From assembly GCF_001425625.1 (NCBI RefSeq), contig NZ_LMCP01000012.1, positions 506,404 to 570,403 of the forward strand: 64,000 bases of DNA. Reading direction: 5' to 3'. This DNA comes from Mesorhizobium sp. Root102 (GTDB lineage: Bacteria > Pseudomonadota > Alphaproteobacteria > Rhizobiales > Rhizobiaceae). The notes below the pieces were generated by a model, which worked only from the letters and a program-made list of their open reading frames with translations, made no database searches and was not told where the DNA came from. Positions 25,564 to 35,535 of this stretch are shown one piece after another. Each line of letters opens with the position of its first letter. Position 1 is the first letter of the stretch. Made by a program: the position numbers and the translations under genes.

Positions 25564-26936
25564 TGCTCGACATCGAGCCTAATCTTTCGACCAGCCTTTT
25601 TTCGCATATCGATTTTACCAGCGGCGCTGTTGCGGCCGTATCCGGCGGCAGCGACTCGACCGCCCTGCTCCTTCTTCTCAAACACCATCTCGACCGCACG
25701 GCGCCGGCAACGAAGCTGCTGGCGGTGACGATCGACCACGGTTTGCGACCCGGTTCGGCAGCGGAAGCGCAAGCGGTGGCGAAGCTGTGCGCCACATATG
25801 CAATTTCACACCGCATCCTGGCATGGTCGGGCCCCAAGCCGTCGACCGGCCTGCCCGCCGCCGCGCGAGAGGCGCGCTACCGGCTGTTGGCCGAGGCGGC
25901 ACAAGCGGAAGGCATCGGCCTGATCCTCACCGGCCATACCGCCGACGACCAGGCGGAGACCGTGCTGATGCGGCACGCGCGGGATGGTGGCCGAGAGTTT
26001 GTCGAAATGGCAGGCCGGGGACTTGCCGGCATGGCGCCGGCCACCTTGTATGACTGGCGCGGCTGGATCGTGCGGCCGCTTCTCGGCATGCGGCGCACGG
26101 GGTTGCGCGATGTCCTGCGCCGTCAAAATGTCGGCTGGGCCGACGACCCGACCAATGCCGACGAGGCTTTCGAGCGGCCGCGCATGCGGGCAGCCCTTGC
26201 CGAGGGCAACGGTGCGCGGCGCATCGACGATGCACTGGCGCTGGCCGCGCATGAGGGCCGTGCGCGCAGTCAACTCGGTCTCACCGCCGCAAGCTTGATC
26301 GGCGATTTCGCAACCCAGCCGGCCGGCGGGCTCATTCGTCTCGATCCGGGCTTGCTGAGCGCCGGTGACGCGCAGGCGGCCGTCTACGCGTTGCGCATCC
26401 TGCTGGCCACGACCGGCGGGATTGCCTTCCTGCCGGATCAGGCCCGCAGCGAGGCGCTGTTCGGCCGGCTGAAGGCCGGATTTCTTTGCGCCACATTGTC
26501 GCGGGCGGTTGTCGATTCCCGGCGCGCCGGCATCTTCCTGCGCCGCGAGGCGCGAAGCTTGCCCGCCGCCATCACTGCCACCGGCGACACTCTCTGGGAC
26601 GGCCGCCGCCGCATCACATTGAACGACAGCAGCGGCGGATTGTTGATCGCCCCGTTCGGGACAGCGGCGAAGCGACTGGCGATGGGCGAAGGAAAAACCC
26701 CGCCGAGCCTGATGCGCGCCGCGCTCGCCGCCGAGCCGGCGTTGTGGCAAGCCGGTGAATGCCTTGGTTTGCCTGGACATGGAGGGGTGTCCGCGATGGT
26801 TGAGGTGCGGCCGGTCGTTGCGCCCTTTGCCCGCTTCCTGCCGTCCTTCGATCTGGCGCCGGCGCGGGCCGTCGCCGACCTGATTGGTGCGGCCCCGGTG
26901 TCGCCCTTGCCTTTCAGCGGCCACAGTGCCGGTTGA
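25563..26936 (+). CDS. tilS: tRNA(Ile)-lysidine synthetase TilS
   Basis: A 457-residue enzyme that converts C34 of the CAU-anticodon isoleucine tRNA to lysidine using ATP and lysine. It has PP-loop ATP motif VSGGSDSTALLL near residue 27, ITIDHGLRP-like VTIDHGLRPGS, and LTGHTADDQAETVLMR, all diagnostic. The C-terminal part is diverged, as is usual in alphaproteobacteria. Start ATG 25563 lies at the edge of a palindromic repeat and no clear Shine-Dalgarno is seen. The frame is open earlier, but that part overlaps cpoB. Confidence 0.92.
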   Translation: MLDIEPNLSTSLFSHIDFTSGAVAAVSGGSDSTALLLLLKHHLDRTAPATKLLAVTIDHGLRPGSAAEAQAVAKLCATYAISHRILAWSGPKPSTGLPAAAREARYRLLAEAAQAEGIGLILTGHTADDQAETVLMRHARDGGREFVEMAGRGLAGMAPATLYDWRGWIVRPLLGMRRTGLRDVLRRQNVGWADDPTNADEAFERPRMRAALAEGNGARRIDDALALAAHEGRARSQLGLTAASLIGDFATQPAGGLIRLDPGLLSAGDAQAAVYALRILLATTGGIAFLPDQARSEALFGRLKAGFLCATLSRAVVDSRRAGIFLRREARSLPAAITATGDTLWDGRRRITLNDSSGGLLIAPFGTAAKRLAMGEGKTPPSLMRAALAAEPALWQAGECLGLPGHGGVSAMVEVRPVVAPFARFLPSFDLAPARAVADLIGAAPVSPLPFSGHSAG

Positions 26937-27061
26937 TGGTTGCGCGAAAGCTTAACCCAGACGTGCTGTTATGCTTGGCAAGGGGAGGCGCTCTCCCTAT
27001 GTTAGGCGCAAGTTTCCTCTCATGACGCGTGTCCGCCTTGCGGACGCCAACGGGACAATTG

Positions 27062-28990
<1,929 letters not shown>

Positions 28991-29015
28991 GTTCGACCAA
29001 GCAGGTTGATTTAGA

Positions 29016-29044
29016 AACGCCGCGGCATGTCCGCGGCGTTTTTG
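29016..29044 (+). terminator. intrinsic terminator after ftsH
   Basis: Ten-base stem AACGCCGCGG with CCGCGGCGTT, loop CATGT, followed by TTTTTG. Confidence 0.88.
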
Positions 29045-29099
29045 TTTGGCGTCTGCAAAAGATTGTTTTGCGATTGGCGAAAGCCGGCGTGGCAGCCAA

Positions 29100-29325
29100 T
29101 CTCCCGCCGTGTGGGGGAGATGTCCGGCAGGACAGAGGGGGCGCTGTCCCGCCGACAAATCGAGTTTAGGCCTTCCGGCGGCGGACGATCCCTCTTGCCG
29201 TTCGATTCCTTGAGCCACCCTCTCCCAGCTGTCGTGAATGCAAGGAAACCAGACTAATTAGAGCAAGGCCGCGATCCTTCGCGCCCCCCTCTGCCCTGCC
29301 GGGCATCCCCCACGTGGGGGGAGAT
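29100..29325. repeat. MITE-like long inverted repeat
   Basis: Two arms of about 40 bases (roughly 29102-29142 and 29281-29322) are imperfect inverted copies of each other. The left arm contains GTGGGGGAGATGTCCGGCAG and GACAGAGGGGGCGC; the right arm holds the reverse. About 140 bases lie between. No open reading frame with protein character is inside. This is the general form of non-autonomous palindromic elements that are common between genes in rhizobia. It occupies most of the ftsH to 29429 gap. Confidence 0.65.
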
Positions 29326-29370
29326 CAGCAGTGTCGCCGGCAGCGCCTGCAGGGCTTCCGTCGTGGCAAC

Positions 29371-29406
29371 AAAAAGCCCGCGAGCCTTGCGGGTCGCGGG
29401 CCTTTT
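29371..29406 (-). terminator. intrinsic terminator of the Cys-repeat protein gene
   Basis: Read on the minus strand: stem GCCCGCGA with TCGCGGGC (29376-29383 and 29394-29401), followed by TTTTT (29371-29375 on the plus strand as AAAAA). It lies about 25 bases past the stop of the gene at 29429. Confidence 0.8.
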
Positions 29407-29428
29407 CTTGTTCAGATGTTGTTGTCGT

Positions 29429-30298
29429 TCAGCTCTTCAGCTTGGCGTTGCACAGGCTGTAGAAGCCGCCGCCCTTCTGGATCCATTTCAGGCCGCCAAG
29501 CGCGTTGGCGTCCTTGAGGGCATAGTACTGGTCGAGGCAAGTATGCATGCGGCCTTTTCCGGGGGTCTCGCTGGCATATTTCGGCGAGATCGCGGACGGG
29601 AAAGTGACTCCCTTGGGCGCAGCCGTCGTCGGCTTCGCCGGCTCCTTGGTGTAGTTTGCCTCGTCGGCGGCCGGCACGGTGTCGTCATCGGATGCGCTGG
29701 CGCCGCATTCGTTCTTGCGGAAGTCGTTCCACTTCATGCCCTTCAGCGTGTTGGCCGTCTTGGCAGCCTGATATTTGGTGCTGCATTCGGCCATGCTCAG
29801 ACCCTTGGCGGCATTATCGGCGGGAGCCGCGGCAGCCTTGGTGGTTGCCGGCTTTGCGGTGGCTGCGGCGGATGCACCGGCGGCGCATTCGGTCTTGCGG
29901 AAGTCGTTCCACTTCATGCCGTTCAGCGTCCCGGCAGCCTTCGCCGCCTGGTACTTGGTGCTGCATTCCTTCGCCGTCAGGCCCTTGGCCTGGCTGTTGT
30001 CCGCAGCAGCGGCTGGCTTGGCCGGTTTCGTTTCGGCAGCCTTCTTGGTCTCGGCAGCCTTCTTGGTGTCGGCGGCTTTCTTAGTGTCGGCTGGCTTGGT
30101 GTCGGTCGTGGCTGCGGCGTCGGTGCCGCACTGGGCCTTGCGGAACTGGTTCCAGGTCGCCCCGGCGAGTGTCCCCGCATCCTTGGCGGCGTTGTACTTC
30201 GTGCTGCATTCGGCCATCGTCAGTGCGTTGGCAGGCGCAACTAGGAACAAGGTCGCGACGGCGAGGCCGGTCAAAGTGGCAAGTCGGTGGATGAGCAT
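29429..30298 (-). CDS. secreted protein with repeated Cys-containing motifs
   Basis: A 289-residue exported protein. The signal peptide is TLTGLAVATLFLVAPANA. Three copies of a ~33-residue module follow, reading roughly M-A-E-C-S-T-K-Y-x-A-A-K, then G-T-L-x-G, then W-N-x-F-R-K-x-x-C (residues about 28-60, 110-142, 170-202). A fourth, diverged version near the C-terminus has C-L-D-Q-Y-Y-A-L-K and a final C-N-A-K-L. Each module has two cysteines, likely a disulfide. Linkers are Ala/Lys/Thr-rich. ATG 30298 is behind GGAGAAACGC. I do not recognise a named family; a structural or surface-binding role is only a guess. Confidence 0.8.
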   Translation of the reverse strand: MLIHRLATLTGLAVATLFLVAPANALTMAECSTKYNAAKDAGTLAGATWNQFRKAQCGTDAAATTDTKPADTKKAADTKKAAETKKAAETKPAKPAAAADNSQAKGLTAKECSTKYQAAKAAGTLNGMKWNDFRKTECAAGASAAATAKPATTKAAAAPADNAAKGLSMAECSTKYQAAKTANTLKGMKWNDFRKNECGASASDDDTVPAADEANYTKEPAKPTTAAPKGVTFPSAISPKYASETPGKGRMHTCLDQYYALKDANALGGLKWIQKGGGFYSLCNAKLKS

Positions 30299-30583
30299 AG
30301 CGTTTCTCCGTTGCAGCAGCCCATGATACGTCCCTGCGAATCAATAACGCTCAACGGTCGGTTGCGCCAGATACTAAGTGGCATATATATCGCCGAAAGC
30401 CGACTTCTCCCGATAAGGTGATGAAATCGTTGCCCGTTGTCGGATTCAGAGCAAGACTTTCCAGGTGCTTCTGCGCTGAAAGGCTCGCACGAATGGTGTA
30501 TTGCAATATGGCAGTCGCGGTGTGTTAGGTTGCAGGCAGGTTGTGTGCCCTGCACGACAATGGTTTTCTAAGGATTGGTAACA

Positions 30584-30602
30584 TATAATCACACAATGTG
30601 AT
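30584..30602 (+). promoter_or_regulatory. probable glmM promoter with overlapping palindrome
   Basis: A perfect -10 TATAAT (30584-30589) is followed at once by the inverted repeat ATCACA-CAA-TGTGAT (30588-30602), where transcription would start. The -35 is poor (TGGTTT). Placing a palindrome at +1 suggests repression. The rest of the 368-base gap (30299-30666) shows no gene or RNA I can support. Confidence 0.45.
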
Positions 30603-30666
30603 CGTAGCGCCCTGGCCAATTGTGGCATGACGTGCCGGGGAAGAAACGTCGAGGAAGCGGGCTAGC

Positions 30667-32019
30667 ATGGCAGGGAATTATTTCGGCACGGACGGCATTC
30701 GCGGGCGCGCCAACAAGTTTCCGATGACCGCGGAAATCGCGATGCGGGTCGGCATGGCCGCCGGCCTCTCCTTCCAGCGCGGCAGCCATCGCCACCGCGT
30801 CGTGCTCGGCAAGGACACCAGGCTTTCCGGCTATATGATCGAGAATGCCATGGTCGCCGGTCTCTGCGCCGCCGGCATGGACGTGTTCTTGCTCGGCCCG
30901 ATCCCAACGCCGGCGGTCGCCATGCTGGTGCGTTCGCTGCGCGCTGATATCGGCGTCATGATCTCGGCCTCGCACAATCCCTACTACGACAACGGCATCA
31001 AGCTGTTCGGACCCGACGGCTACAAGCTCTCCGACGAGATCGAGGAGCGCATCGAGAGCATGCTCGACAAGGATATCGAACTGGCGCTGGCCGATTCCGA
31101 CGGGCTTGGCCGGGCCAAGCGCGTCGACGGCGTGCATGACCGCTACATCGAATTCGCCAAGCGCACCTTGCCGCGTTCAATGTCGCTCTCCGGCTTGAGG
31201 ATCGTCGTCGATTGCGCCAACGGCGCGGCCTACAAGGTGGCGCCCGAGGCGCTGTGGGAGCTGGGCGCCGAGGTCGTCGCCATCAATGTCGAACCCAACG
31301 GCTTCAACATCAACAAGGAATGCGGCTCGACGCATCCCGCCGGCCTGCAGAAGAAAGTGCACGAAGTCCGCGCCGACATCGGCATCGCACTCGATGGCGA
31401 TGCCGATCGCGTCGTCATTGTCGATGAGAACGGCGCGATCGTCGATGGCGACCAGATCATGGCGCTCATCGCCGAGTCCTGGCACCAGAGCGGGCGGCTT
31501 GCGGGCGGCGGTGTCGTTTCGACCGTCATGTCCAATCTCGGCCTCGAGCGCTTCCTCGGCGGCATGAAGCTGCAATTGCACCGCACCAAGGTCGGCGACC
31601 GTTATGTCGTCGAGCACATGCGCGCGCATGGGCTGAATGTCGGCGGCGAACAATCGGGCCATATCGTGCTGTCGGACTTTTCGACCACCGGCGACGGCCT
31701 CGTTTCGGCGCTGCAGGTGCTGGCCTGCATCAAGCGGCAGGGGCGGCCGGTCAGCGAATTGTCGAAGAAATTCGAACCAGTGCCGCAGCTTCTCAAGAAC
31801 GTCCATATTTCCGGCGGTAAGCCGCTCGAGGAAGCGCCGGTCAAGGCAGCCATCGAAGATGCCCGTCACCGCCTCGGCAAGGCCGGGCGGCTGGTTATCC
31901 GGCCCTCCGGCACAGAGCCGCTGATCCGCGTCATGGCCGAGGGCGACGACCCGCAACTGGTCGAGTCCGTCGTCAACGGCATCGTCGACGTTATCTCGGA
32001 AACGCGCAGCGCCGCCTGA
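30667..32019 (+). CDS. glmM: phosphoglucosamine mutase GlmM
   Basis: A 450-residue enzyme converting glucosamine-6-phosphate to glucosamine-1-phosphate for UDP-GlcNAc, hence peptidoglycan and LPS. It carries phospho-serine loop [15 protein letters not shown] with S102, metal loop DGDADR, sugar-binding GGEQSGH, and phosphate loop [12 protein letters not shown]. Length matches the family. Start ATG 30667. It lies in the same direction as ftsH, the usual alphaproteobacterial neighbour, but about 1.7 kb away because of the inserted material. Confidence 0.97.
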   Translation: MAGNYFGTDGIRGRANKFPMTAEIAMRVGMAAGLSFQRGSHRHRVVLGKDTRLSGYMIENAMVAGLCAAGMDVFLLGPIPTPAVAMLVRSLRADIGVMISASHNPYYDNGIKLFGPDGYKLSDEIEERIESMLDKDIELALADSDGLGRAKRVDGVHDRYIEFAKRTLPRSMSLSGLRIVVDCANGAAYKVAPEALWELGAEVVAINVEPNGFNINKECGSTHPAGLQKKVHEVRADIGIALDGDADRVVIVDENGAIVDGDQIMALIAESWHQSGRLAGGGVVSTVMSNLGLERFLGGMKLQLHRTKVGDRYVVEHMRAHGLNVGGEQSGHIVLSDFSTTGDGLVSALQVLACIKRQGRPVSELSKKFEPVPQLLKNVHISGGKPLEEAPVKAAIEDARHRLGKAGRLVIRPSGTEPLIRVMAEGDDPQLVESVVNGIVDVISETRSAA

Positions 32020-32069
32020 TCCCCGGCGTTCCCGGGAGGGCGTCGCGCCGCACAGCTTCGCCAGCTCAA

Positions 32070-32095
32070 AGCCCGCCCTTCCGGCGGGCTTTTTC
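32070..32095 (+). terminator. intrinsic terminator after glmM
   Basis: Stem GCCCGCC/GGCGGGC with loop CTTCC and a six-T tail, 50 bases past the stop. Confidence 0.88.
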
Positions 32096-32176
32096 GTTGG
32101 TCCGGCGGTTGATTCCAACCTCCGGAAATCGCGCTCAACTCCTCGAAGTTTCGAGATTCGTGGTTAAGCAACAGGG

Positions 32177-32192
32177 TTAAACGCCTTTTAAC
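32177..32192 (+). promoter_or_regulatory. CtrA box upstream of the first beta-barrel gene
   Basis: Exact TTAA-N7-TTAAC, about 83 bases before the start of the 32275 gene, in a TTAA-rich patch (further GGTTAA at 32162). Confidence 0.7.
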
Positions 32193-32274
32193 CTTTGCAA
32201 CTCATTATCCACGACTGAAAGCCAATCGCATTTCGGGCGGGTTCGCCGTTCCGAGCTTTTCAGGGGTGACAAGC

Positions 32275-33111
32275 ATGTTCAATACAGCAAGAAAGGCTCT
32301 GCTCGCCTTACTGTTCGCGAGCCTGGCAGGACCGGTGTTCGCAGCCGACATGGCGGAACCGATGGTGGAAGAGGCTCCGCCTCAAGCCGTCTACGAGCAG
32401 CCGGTCGAAGTCGGCGGCTGGTACATCCGCGGCGACATCGACTATCACAAGTCTACCGTGCGCGGCATCGACTATATGACCTACACCGTCGATCCCTGTA
32501 ACTGTTCGGTCACGCCCGGCACCAGAAGTTTCGATTTCGGTAAGCTCAAAGGCGGCTTCTCGCTCGGTGCCGGCGTCGGCTACAAGATCAACGACCACTT
32601 CCGTACCGATCTGACCGCCGACTACTGGTTCAAGTCGAACTTCAACGGCGGCACCTCAGATATCAACGGAACATCGACCGAAGTGTCGAAGATGAGCGCC
32701 CTGCTGCTGCTGGCCAATGCCTATGTCGATCTCGGCACCTATCACGGCATCACGCCCTATGTCGGTGCCGGCATCGGCGGTGCGCGCGTCAAGTGGGATA
32801 CTGTCTACGACCCGAACACCACCGAGACCAATCCGGGAGCGTCCAACTGGCGTTTCGCCTACGCTCTGATGGCCGGCGCTTCCTACTGCCTGACGGACAA
32901 AATCATCCTCGATGCAGGCTACCGCTTCAGCCACATCCAAGGCGGCCGCATGTTCGAATGGGACGTGAGCAGCTCCGGCCCCGGCTTCGACCGTGGCATC
33001 AACACGCACGAAGTGCGCGGTGGCCTGCGCTATCAGTTCGGTGGCAACAATGGTTGCGCCGCGCCGGTGGTCGCCTACCAGCCCGAACCCGAGCCGATCT
33101 ACACCAAGTAA
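32275..33111 (+). CDS. outer-membrane beta-barrel protein (Omp25/RopB-like), copy 1
   Basis: 278 residues. The signal peptide ends at FASLAGPVFA, just before ADMAEPM. Strands alternate as in eight-stranded small porin-like barrels (GGWYIRGDIDYHKS, GGFSLGAGVGYKINDHFRTD, NAYVDLGTYHGITPYVGAGIG). The last strand EVRGGLRYQF is followed by an atypical Pro/Glu tail. An unusual feature is a pair CNC in the first loop. ATG 32275 follows AGGGGTGACAAGC. It is homologous to the next gene, so the two arose by tandem duplication. Typical roles are envelope stability and host interaction. Confidence 0.85.
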   Translation: MFNTARKALLALLFASLAGPVFAADMAEPMVEEAPPQAVYEQPVEVGGWYIRGDIDYHKSTVRGIDYMTYTVDPCNCSVTPGTRSFDFGKLKGGFSLGAGVGYKINDHFRTDLTADYWFKSNFNGGTSDINGTSTEVSKMSALLLLANAYVDLGTYHGITPYVGAGIGGARVKWDTVYDPNTTETNPGASNWRFAYALMAGASYCLTDKIILDAGYRFSHIQGGRMFEWDVSSSGPGFDRGINTHEVRGGLRYQFGGNNGCAAPVVAYQPEPEPIYTK

Positions 33112-33135
33112 CACCTTCACTGCCTGAAGTCTGCG

Positions 33136-33163
33136 AACCGCCCGGCATCGACCGGGCGGTTTT
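33136..33163 (+). terminator. intrinsic terminator between the two beta-barrel genes
   Basis: Stem AACCGCCCGG with CCGGGCGGTT, loop CATCGA, T-run. It makes the two paralogues separate transcripts. Confidence 0.88.
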
Positions 33164-33220
33164 CGTTTGTACGTTTCGGATGAAATTCTTGAGAATCAAT
33201 TTGCTAACGCTCCGTTAGCC

Positions 33221-33248
33221 TTAACCGACACTTAACCACTATGGTTAA
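33221..33248 (+). promoter_or_regulatory. CtrA box plus palindrome upstream of the second beta-barrel gene
   Basis: Exact TTAA-N7-TTAAC at 33221-33236. The second half-site is also the left arm of TTAACCA-CTA-TGGTTAA (33232-33248), a perfect palindrome. It lies about 70-95 bases upstream of the gene start. Confidence 0.75.
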
Positions 33249-33315
33249 CAATGCTCCTTGAAACGATGGCTGCCGTTGCAATTGCTTGCGGCGCCAAATT
33301 CGGGAGTCGGGGACC

Positions 33316-34092
33316 ATGAAACTCACATTGCGTATGGCGCTTGTCGCACTCGCCCTCGCACCGCTAACACCCGTGCACGCGGCCGACTACGATCCCCCGA
33401 TCTATGTCGACCAGGCGCCCGACTATGTGCCGGTCGAGGTCGGCTCGGGCTGGTATCTGCGCGGTGATGTCTCCTATCTGGCGCAGAAGAGCTTCAAAAA
33501 TGAGGATTTCTCCTTCACGCCTTCGCCACCTGCAAGCTTCAGCGACAAGGAAGATCCGATCTTTGCCAGCATCGGCTTCGGCTATCATTTCAACGACTAT
33601 CTGCGCGCGGATCTCAATCTCGGCTATTTGCCCGGCAACAGGTTCAGCGTCGCCTATGATGATTCAGCGATCGTGATAGCCCCGGATACCGCGACCGTGG
33701 CATCAGCATCCCTGAAGAACTATGCCTTCTCGGGCATGCTCAACGGCTATGTTGACCTTGGCACTTATGTAGGAATCACCCCCTATCTGGGCGCGGGTAT
33801 TGGTGTCGTCCGGAGCAAACATCAGCTCTCGGCGAGCTACTTCACCGACAATGGCGACGCCACCGACGATTTCTCCCTGCACGACAACGGGACGAAGTAC
33901 TCGCTCGCCTATACGTTGAATGCGGGTCTTGCCTATCAGGTGAGCAAGAACGTCTCCGTCGATCTGGGCTATCAGTATTTCTCCGCACCCGATGCCGAAT
34001 ACGCCACCGCGAATGCTTTGGATTCCTATTCGATCCGCAAGGGGATCAGCAATCATCAGGTCAAGCTCGGGCTGCGCTACGATCTCTGGTAG
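33316..34092 (+). CDS. outer-membrane beta-barrel protein (Omp25/RopB-like), copy 2
   Basis: 258 residues with a signal peptide ending LTPVHA before ADYDPP. Barrel strands include GSGWYLRGDVSYLAQ, ASIGFGYHFNDYLRADLNLGY and NGYVDLGTYVGITPYLGAGIG, and it ends with QVKLGLRYDLW, the aromatic C-terminus expected for barrel assembly. It shares clear blocks with the preceding gene (YVDLGTY, GITPY, GAGIG), so it is a diverged duplicate. ATG 33316 is behind GGGGACC. It has its own CtrA box. Confidence 0.87.
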   Translation: MKLTLRMALVALALAPLTPVHAADYDPPIYVDQAPDYVPVEVGSGWYLRGDVSYLAQKSFKNEDFSFTPSPPASFSDKEDPIFASIGFGYHFNDYLRADLNLGYLPGNRFSVAYDDSAIVIAPDTATVASASLKNYAFSGMLNGYVDLGTYVGITPYLGAGIGVVRSKHQLSASYFTDNGDATDDFSLHDNGTKYSLAYTLNAGLAYQVSKNVSVDLGYQYFSAPDAEYATANALDSYSIRKGISNHQVKLGLRYDLW

Positions 34093-34205
34093 GCGCCGCG
34101 AGCTAAGGATCAGGACGGCGGATCTTCGGGTCCGCCGTCTGCGTTTGAAGTCACGACATCCTGATCACAGATCGCCGGTATCCCGCCAGCGACAAAAACT
34201 TTCCT

Positions 34206-34233
34206 CTTGACGCCCGAAGCCTGAACGCATATC
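34206..34233 (+). promoter_or_regulatory. sigma-70 promoter of serC-serA
   Basis: -35 CTTGAC (34206-34211), spacer 16, -10 CATATC (34228-34233), close to the rhizobial housekeeping consensus. It predicts a start near 34240, right at the first hairpin of the leader RNA. Confidence 0.65.
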
Positions 34234-34237
34234 GCCG

Positions 34238-34291
34238 TCCGTGGGCCACCCCTCCCCAACGAGGGGCCACTATCTGGAAGGATAGACCACG
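34238..34291 (+). ncRNA. serC-motif leader RNA
   Basis: Two hairpins fill the short 5' leader. The first pairs GTGG/CCAC outside and CCCCTC/GAGGGG inside (34241-34270). The second pairs CTATC with GATAG (34270-34285), with loop TGGAAG, so the ribosome site lies in or beside the loop seven bases before ATG. A conserved serC motif is known from alphaproteobacterial leaders of serC-serA operons, and the gene order here matches. The ligand or mechanism is not established. Confidence 0.65.
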
Positions 34292-35467
34292 ATGACGACG
34301 CATACGAAGCCCGGACTCCGTCCGGCAAACCCCAATTTTTCCTCAGGTCCCTGCGCAAAACGCCCCGGCTGGTCGGTCGAGGTGCTGAACAATGCCGCGC
34401 TCGGTCGTTCCCATCGCGCCAAGATCGGCAAGACCAAGCTCGAACAGGCGATCGAGCTGACGAGGGAAATTCTCCAGGTCCCGGCGGGTTACCGCATCGG
34501 CATCGTGCCGGCGTCGGACACCGGCGCCGTCGAGATGGCGCTGTGGTCGCTGCTCGGTGAGCGCGGCGTCGACATGGTCGCCTGGGAGAGCTTTGGCTCC
34601 GGCTGGGTCACCGACGTGGCCAAGCAATTGAAGCTCGCCGACGTGCGCAAGATCGAAGCCGGCTATGGCGAACTGCCGGACCTCGCAAAGATCGATTTCG
34701 ACCGCGATGTGGTCTTCACCTGGAACGGCACCACGTCCGGCGTGCGCGTGCCGAACAGCGATTTCATTCCCGCGGACCGCAAGGGCCTGACCATCTGCGA
34801 CGCGACTTCGGCCGCCTTCGCACAGAGGCTCGATTTCGAAAAACTCGATGTCGTCACCTTCTCCTGGCAGAAGGTGCTGGGCGGCGAGGGCGCACACGGC
34901 ATGCTCATACTCAGCCCACGCGCCGTGGAGCGACTGGAGACCTACAAGCCTTCGTGGCCGCTGCCGAAAATCTTCCGCCTGACCTCGGGCGGCAAGCTAA
35001 TCGAGGGCATCTTCAAGGGCGAGACCATCAACACGCCCTCAATGCTGTGCGTCGAAGACTATCTCGATGCGCTCAACTGGGCGAAGTCGATCGGTGGCCT
35101 CGATGCGCTGATCGCGAGGGCGGATGCCAATGCGGCCGTCCTGGATGGCTTTGTCGGCAAGTCCTCATGGCTCGGTCATCTCGCCGCCCTCCCGGCGACG
35201 CGGTCGAACACCTCGGTCTGCCTGTCCTTCACCGACCCGGATGTGTCGGCGCTCGACGCCGACGGGCAGGCGGCTTTCGCCAAGGGACTGGTGTCGGTGC
35301 TCGACAAGGAAGGTGTCGCCTACGATATCGGCGCCTATCGCGACGCACCGCCCGGCCTGCGTATCTGGTGCGGTGCGACGGTCGAGACGTCAGATCTCGA
35401 AGCGCTGCTCCCCTGGCTCGACTGGGCCTTCGCCGCACAGAAGGCGTCGCTCAAAGCGGCGGCCTGA
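34292..35467 (+). CDS. serC: phosphoserine aminotransferase
   Basis: A 391-residue PLP enzyme converting 3-phosphohydroxypyruvate and glutamate to phosphoserine. The N-terminus has [15 protein letters not shown], the substrate-binding start seen in the rhizobial branch. The PLP-lysine region is [17 protein letters not shown]. The C-terminal domain ends LLPWLDWAF. It is longer than the E. coli enzyme, as expected for this subgroup. It forms an operon with serA 68 bases downstream. Confidence 0.95.
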   Translation: MTTHTKPGLRPANPNFSSGPCAKRPGWSVEVLNNAALGRSHRAKIGKTKLEQAIELTREILQVPAGYRIGIVPASDTGAVEMALWSLLGERGVDMVAWESFGSGWVTDVAKQLKLADVRKIEAGYGELPDLAKIDFDRDVVFTWNGTTSGVRVPNSDFIPADRKGLTICDATSAAFAQRLDFEKLDVVTFSWQKVLGGEGAHGMLILSPRAVERLETYKPSWPLPKIFRLTSGGKLIEGIFKGETINTPSMLCVEDYLDALNWAKSIGGLDALIARADANAAVLDGFVGKSSWLGHLAALPATRSNTSVCLSFTDPDVSALDADGQAAFAKGLVSVLDKEGVAYDIGAYRDAPPGLRIWCGATVETSDLEALLPWLDWAFAAQKASLKAAA

Positions 35468-35535
35468 CATTCTCCGGTAGCGGCCTTCGGGCCGCCCATT
35501 CCCATCAGGATCAAATCCATTTCAAGGAGGCCGCC

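Noticed and set aside
34954..35535. Open frame that would extend serA upstream by about 194 codons
   Set aside because: It lies in another frame of serC and has no family sequence. The AAGGAGG-ATG at 35536 gives the correct SerA start.
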